Below are positions 37,410 through 40,996 of a stretch of DNA of 40,996 nucleotides, in pieces. Source of the DNA: Thermoplasmata archaeon (GTDB lineage Archaea; Thermoplasmatota; Thermoplasmata; Lutacidiplasmatales; UBA184); NCBI GenBank assembly GCA_030040625.1, contig JASHTI010000159.1:1-40996 (forward strand), written 5' to 3'. The translations under genes and the position numbers were made by a program. Position 1 is the first letter of the stretch, and each line of letters opens with the position of its first letter. The notes beneath the pieces were generated by a model. It searched no databases, was not told the DNA's origin, and worked only from the letters and a program-made list of their open reading frames with translations.

Positions 37410-38207
37410 CTAGCTCCGGATCGCGAGGACCGGGCACGGTGCGCTCCGGAAGAGCGCCTCGAGGAAGCGGCGGGTGAGCAGCGCCCCTCCGGCGACCGGC
37501 TCCTCGCCGATGAGCAGCAGCCCGTAGCGCTCGCGCGCGGCGGCCTGGAGGATCACATCAGGCAGCCGCCGGCGACGGCCGAGCAGCGAGCCGGTGAGCG
37601 GGGACGGGCGGACCTCCAGCGGCACTCCGCGGCTCGAGCGGCCGCCGCCCGCGCCGTCGGCGCTCCCCTCGGGACCGAGCGCGAGCGTCACGATCGGCAC
37701 CCCCCCGGCCTTCACGGAGAGCTGTTCGGCGAGCGCGAGGGCGCGGGGCGACGGGCGGGCCCCGAAGGTCGGGACCAGGACCCGGGGGACCGCGCCCGTG
37801 GCGAGCGCGAGGCGGTTGACGACCAGGACGTCCGAGCGCGCGTGCTGCAGCAGCGCGGTCGCGGTGTGCCCGACGAACGGGTTGCGGCTCCGCCGGTCGC
37901 CGCGGAGGCTGAAGATGATCGCGTCGACGTTGTGGTTCTCCGCGCTCTCCAGGATCTCACCGGCGACGTCGGTCGCGGCGCGCACCTCCGGGTCGACCCG
38001 GACGTCGAGCACCGCGCCGATCTCGTGGGCGGGCACGACCAGGTTCACCGACGAGCGCCACTCCCGGGTCACCTCGGGGAGCGTCGTCGTCGGGATCACG
38101 TGGAGGACCCGGATCTCGCCGTCCGGCTCCAGCAGCTGCGCCGCGAACCGGACGAGCGGCTCGACCTCGGCGGCGACCTGCACCGGTACGAGGATCTGGC
38201 GGTACAT
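37410..38207 (-). CDS. Tandem universal stress protein
   Basis: A 265-residue cytoplasmic protein with two universal stress (UspA-like) modules. The first (1-135) begins MYRQILVPVQVAAEVEPLVRF and ends near SDVLVVN; the second (about 142-265) begins VPRVLVPTFGARPSPRALAL and ends APCPVLAIRS. The typical ATP-binding G-x2-G-x9-G-S/T motif is degenerate in both. Its start overlaps the kdpC stop by one base (TGATG). In bacteria, the KdpD sensor carries a Usp domain, so linkage of a free Usp to kdpBC suggests a role in K+ homeostasis; this is inference. Confidence 0.88.
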   Translation of the reverse strand: MYRQILVPVQVAAEVEPLVRFAAQLLEPDGEIRVLHVIPTTTLPEVTREWRSSVNLVVPAHEIGAVLDVRVDPEVRAATDVAGEILESAENHNVDAIIFSLRGDRRSRNPFVGHTATALLQHARSDVLVVNRLALATGAVPRVLVPTFGARPSPRALALAEQLSVKAGGVPIVTLALGPEGSADGAGGGRSSRGVPLEVRPSPLTGSLLGRRRRLPDVILQAAARERYGLLLIGEEPVAGGALLTRRFLEALFRSAPCPVLAIRS

Positions 38208-38839
38208 CAGCAGAGGCCCTCCGACGCCAGGAGAGCGATGTCCAGCTCAAGAACGTTCACGAACGGGACCCCGAGGAACGGGAGGGGCGGCTCGGTGATG
38301 TGCGCGTTGACGAGGCTCGTCAGCGCGGCGACCGCGAGGCCGGTGGCGACGCTGATCCGCGGGATCTGGACGAGCGTCGCGGAGGGGGTCAGGTCGGGGT
38401 CGACGTCCGAGGCGCTCGGGGCGACCCACCAGAACGGCAGCGTCGCCGTCGGCGAGGTGTTGCCGGTCGCGTTCTCGGCGCGCATCCAGGCGAGGGTCTC
38501 GTTGAGGAGCGCCAGCAGCGCCGGGTCGGTCGGTCCGGGCGGCGTGTCCGCCCCGAGCGTCGTGTTGTAGTCCGTCAGCGAGGGCCGGGACCAGAAGAGG
38601 CCGGGGCCCAGCTTGCCCTGCGACATGTTCTGGGCGATGTCGGCGGAGCCGACGACGGTGCCGTTCGGGCAGCGGAGGAGCGAGCCGTTCGCCGCGGACG
38701 GGTCGATCGCCTGCGCCACCGCCGTGACGAACCAGGGGTAGGCGAGGCCGGTCACGAGGATGGCGAGCACGAGGAAGACGCCGGCGGCCCGGACGTGGGT
38801 CGTCCAGCGGTGCGCCGGTGGCTCCGCGTCCGCGCTCAT
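38207..38839 (-). CDS. kdpC: K+-transporting ATPase subunit C (KdpC)
   Basis: KdpC, 210 residues, the small single-pass subunit that stabilises the KdpFABC high-affinity K+ pump. One membrane segment (about 20-40) is followed by the family motif region GSADIAQNMSQGKLGPGLFWSRPSLTDY and the conserved LLALLNETLAWM; NGS-type sequons are frequent, consistent with an outside-facing domain. The ATG at 38839 overlaps kdpB's stop by 4 nt. The frame is open far upstream inside kdpB, but that part is antisense-like and is not used. Confidence 0.93.
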   Translation of the reverse strand: MSADAEPPAHRWTTHVRAAGVFLVLAILVTGLAYPWFVTAVAQAIDPSAANGSLLRCPNGTVVGSADIAQNMSQGKLGPGLFWSRPSLTDYNTTLGADTPPGPTDPALLALLNETLAWMRAENATGNTSPTATLPFWWVAPSASDVDPDLTPSATLVQIPRISVATGLAVAALTSLVNAHITEPPLPFLGVPFVNVLELDIALLASEGLC

Positions 38840-40977
38840 CGGCCTCCCAGCGGGAGCCAGCGGGCGACGAGCGCCCCGATGCCGTGGACGAAGGCGAGCC
38901 CGTCCAGGTAGCCGAGGAGCAGGTAGCAGAGCCAGATCCCGACGAACGCGCTCACGAGTCCTCCGAGCCCGTAGGTGAGCATGTTCCTCCGCAGCAGGTC
39001 GATCGCGCTCCGCGGCCGGAACGGCACGCCGGCGAGCGCGAGGGGGATCAGGATCGGGATGATGAGCGCATTGAAGACGAGCGCGGCGAGGACGGCGCGG
39101 TACGGGTCGGCGAAGCCCAGCACGTTCAGGGCCGCGATCCCGGGGAGGGTCACCGCCCCGGCGGTCGCGAAGATCGCGGGAATGATCACGAAGTACTTCG
39201 CGACGTCGTTCGTGATCGAGAAGGTCGTCAGCGCCCCGCGCGTGATCAGCAGCTGCTTGCCGATGGAGACGACCTCGATCAGCTTGGTCGGGTCGTTGTC
39301 GAGGTCGACCATGTTGCCGGCCTCCTTGGCCGCGCTCGTCCCGCTGTTCATGGCGAGGCCGACGTCGGCCCGGGCGAGCGCCGGCGCGTCGTTCGTCCCG
39401 TCCCCGGTCATGGCGACCAGTCGGCCGGCGCTCTTCTCCCGCTGGATCAACTCGAGCTTCGTTTCGGGCCGGGCCTCCGCGACGAACTCGTCGACCCCGC
39501 TCTCCTGGGCGATCGCCGCCGCCGTCAGGCGGTTGTCGCCCGTGCACATGATCGTCCGGATCCCCATCGTCCGCAATTCCCGGATCCGGTCGCGGATCCC
39601 CGGCTTCACGACGTCCTTCAGGATGACGAGGCCGACCACGCGCTTGTTGACGGCGATGGCGAGCGGGGTCATCCCGCCCTTCGCGGCATTGTCGGCCGCG
39701 GTGCGGGTGACGTCGGCGAGGGGCGCGCCGAAGGCCTCCATCGCGCTGACGGCCCCCTTGTAGAACTCGGTGCCGTCGGCGAGGAGCAGGCCGCTCATCC
39801 GACGTTCGGTCGTGAACGGCATCACCTTGAACGTTCCGGGCTCGAGCCGGCGGGCCGTCCCGCTGCGCCGGGCCGCGAGCCGGACGATCGAGCGGCCCTC
39901 GGGGGTCTCGTCCAGCGTCGAGCTGAGCAGGGCCGCCTCCAGGAGCTCCGGCGGCTCGACACCCGGCGCCGCCACGAACTGGACGGCGAGGCGGCTGCCG
40001 ACGGTGATCGTCCCGGTCTTGTCGAGGATCAGGACGTCCAGGTCGCCGGAGGCCTCGACCGCCTTGCCCGACTTCGCGATGATGTTCGCCCGGGCGACCC
40101 GGTTGACCCCGGAGATCCCGATCGCCGGCAGCAGCGCGCCGATCGTCGTCGGCATCAGGCAGACGAACAGCGCGATGATCGTGGCGAGGTCGACGGTGAC
40201 GATGCCGGAGAAGTTCGCGAGGTAGACGAACGAGACGCAGACGATGAACAGCGTGATCGTGAACGCGGAGAGGAGCACGCTGAGGGCGATCTCGCTCGGC
40301 GTCGGCTCGCGCCCGAGCCCCTCCACGAGGCGGATCAGGCGGTCGAGGAACGACTCCCCGCGAGCCGCGCTGACCCGGATCCGGACCGTCCCCTGGAGGA
40401 CCTGCGTCCCGCCGAGGACGCTCGTCTTGTCGCCGCCGCTCTCGCGGACGACCGGCTCGCTCTCGCCGGTCATCATCGCCTCGTCGATCAGCGCGGCCCC
40501 GTGGACGACGTCCCCATCGAGCGGGACCGGCTCACCGGCCCGCACCTCGACATGATCGCCGACGTGCAGGACGTCCGACGGGACCCAGCGGACCTCGCCG
40601 TCCGGCAGGACCTGGCGGGCCCGGATGCCGCTCCGGATCGTCCGGAGGCTCTCGGCCTGGGCGCGGCCCTGGGCCTCGGCGATGGCGTCCGAGAGGTTCG
40701 CGAACCAGACCGTCAGGACGAGGATGACGGCGATGGCGAGGTAGTAGCCGGCGTGGTAGGTCCGGGCGATGTCCGGGAACGCCCGGGGGTAGACCGTGAC
40801 GACGGCGACGAAGAGGAAGAGGACGAACACGCAGAACATCAGCGGCCGCCGCAGCTGGTGGCGAAGGCCGAAGTAGCGGAACGAGTCGGCGAGGACGCGC
40901 CGGGCCGACGTGTGGGGCCGGCGCCGGACCGAGACCCGGGCGCCGGGCTCGATCGTGAACGGAGGCTCGGCGGACAC
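38836..40977 (-). CDS. kdpB: K+-transporting P-type ATPase subunit B (KdpB)
   Basis: Catalytic P-type ATPase subunit of the Kdp pump, 713 residues (usual about 680). Motifs seen: actuator-domain MTGESEPV, phosphorylation site DKTGTITVG, and hinge GDGTNDAPALARAD, with seven or more membrane segments in the expected positions (FCVFVLFLFVAVVTVYPRAF, then a second pair before TGES, and a C-terminal cluster). The N-terminal 45 residues include a basic stretch. Start GTG 40977 follows a TAG stop on the minus strand at 40984-40986 that probably ends kdpA, just outside the window. KdpB then KdpC, Usp and DphB form one run. Confidence 0.95.
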   Translation of the reverse strand: MSAEPPFTIEPGARVSVRRRPHTSARRVLADSFRYFGLRHQLRRPLMFCVFVLFLFVAVVTVYPRAFPDIARTYHAGYYLAIAVILVLTVWFANLSDAIAEAQGRAQAESLRTIRSGIRARQVLPDGEVRWVPSDVLHVGDHVEVRAGEPVPLDGDVVHGAALIDEAMMTGESEPVVRESGGDKTSVLGGTQVLQGTVRIRVSAARGESFLDRLIRLVEGLGREPTPSEIALSVLLSAFTITLFIVCVSFVYLANFSGIVTVDLATIIALFVCLMPTTIGALLPAIGISGVNRVARANIIAKSGKAVEASGDLDVLILDKTGTITVGSRLAVQFVAAPGVEPPELLEAALLSSTLDETPEGRSIVRLAARRSGTARRLEPGTFKVMPFTTERRMSGLLLADGTEFYKGAVSAMEAFGAPLADVTRTAADNAAKGGMTPLAIAVNKRVVGLVILKDVVKPGIRDRIRELRTMGIRTIMCTGDNRLTAAAIAQESGVDEFVAEARPETKLELIQREKSAGRLVAMTGDGTNDAPALARADVGLAMNSGTSAAKEAGNMVDLDNDPTKLIEVVSIGKQLLITRGALTTFSITNDVAKYFVIIPAIFATAGAVTLPGIAALNVLGFADPYRAVLAALVFNALIIPILIPLALAGVPFRPRSAIDLLRRNMLTYGLGGLVSAFVGIWLCYLLLGYLDGLAFVHGIGALVARWLPLGGR

Positions 40978-40996
40978 CGGGCGCTACCCTCCTCCG

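Noticed and set aside
38840..39547. Extended N-terminus of KdpC
   Set aside because: The region is the KdpB coding sequence read in a shifted frame; KdpC length and motif start match ATG 38839.
1..40996. Mobile elements, CRISPR arrays, rRNA and tRNA genes
   Set aside because: Looked for transposase or integrase motifs, regularly spaced repeats, and tRNA T-arm patterns such as GGTTCGAATCC; none was found by eye.

Overview
This window looks like a chromosomal segment of a GC-rich archaeon (roughly 70% G+C by eye). Archaeal signatures are the uS13-uS4-uS11-RpoD cluster (RpoD carries an Fe-S domain), pelota, TrmY, diphthine synthase DphB, a stand-alone GMP synthase glutaminase subunit, a Tes-type tetraether lipid synthase, and TATA boxes about 25 nt before many start codons, which implies largely leaderless mRNAs. 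Formate-tetrahydrofolate ligase, FtsZ, tetraether synthesis and several orphan proteins fit a terrestrial, GC-rich lineage of Thermoplasmatota. That placement is inference and is not shown by a marker phylogeny.

Layout. 1-2.7 kb: citrate synthase and an MFS carrier (minus). 2.7-6.1 kb: a plus-strand run of a stand-alone Lrp-type RAM domain, a small membrane protein, a DUF62 SAM hydrolase with an altered active-site motif, DnaJ and an RsmC-like methyltransferase. 6.1-8.7 kb: ribosomal/RNA polymerase cluster, converging on pelota. 9.9-14 kb: second MFS carrier, a double GNAT protein, and formate-THF ligase. 14-19 kb: an exported protein, a 370-nt gene-free stretch, a ribbon-helix-helix (RHH) regulator plus divergent FtsZ behind a strong TATA box and palindromic operator, then TrmY, an orphan and another exported protein. 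19-24.5 kb: orphans, a CPA2-type cation/proton antiporter, a SWIM zinc-finger protein and the tetraether synthase with two palindromes in its promoter. 24.6-27.4 kb: a two-gene membrane unit (six-kelch exported propeller + 3 TM + PH-like region + zinc ribbon, and a PH-domain membrane protein + zinc ribbon). 27.5-29.8 kb: an ABC-2 exporter with its PadR regulator and a perfect 16-bp operator. 30-33 kb: thiolase and a shortened HMG-CoA-synthase-like domain fused to DUF35, divergent from UbiX; this looks like part of isoprenoid-precursor metabolism. 33-36.6 kb: membrane proteins, GuaAa, a large cysteine-containing orphan and a lone receiver domain. 36.6-41 kb: kdpB-kdpC-usp-dphB on the minus strand; kdpA should lie just beyond the right edge.

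Themes. Lipid biology (thiolase/DUF35, UbiX, Tes), translation and its factors (ribosomal proteins, pelota, TrmY, DphB) and the envelope (exported proteins, kelch/PH unit, ABC exporter, antiporter, Kdp) dominate. No mobile element, CRISPR array, rRNA or tRNA was seen. The best candidates for something undescribed are the kelch/PH/zinc-ribbon pair, the pseudo-HMGS-DUF35 fusion, and the RHH-FtsZ unit, whose operator half-site recurs in front of the tetraether synthase gene.
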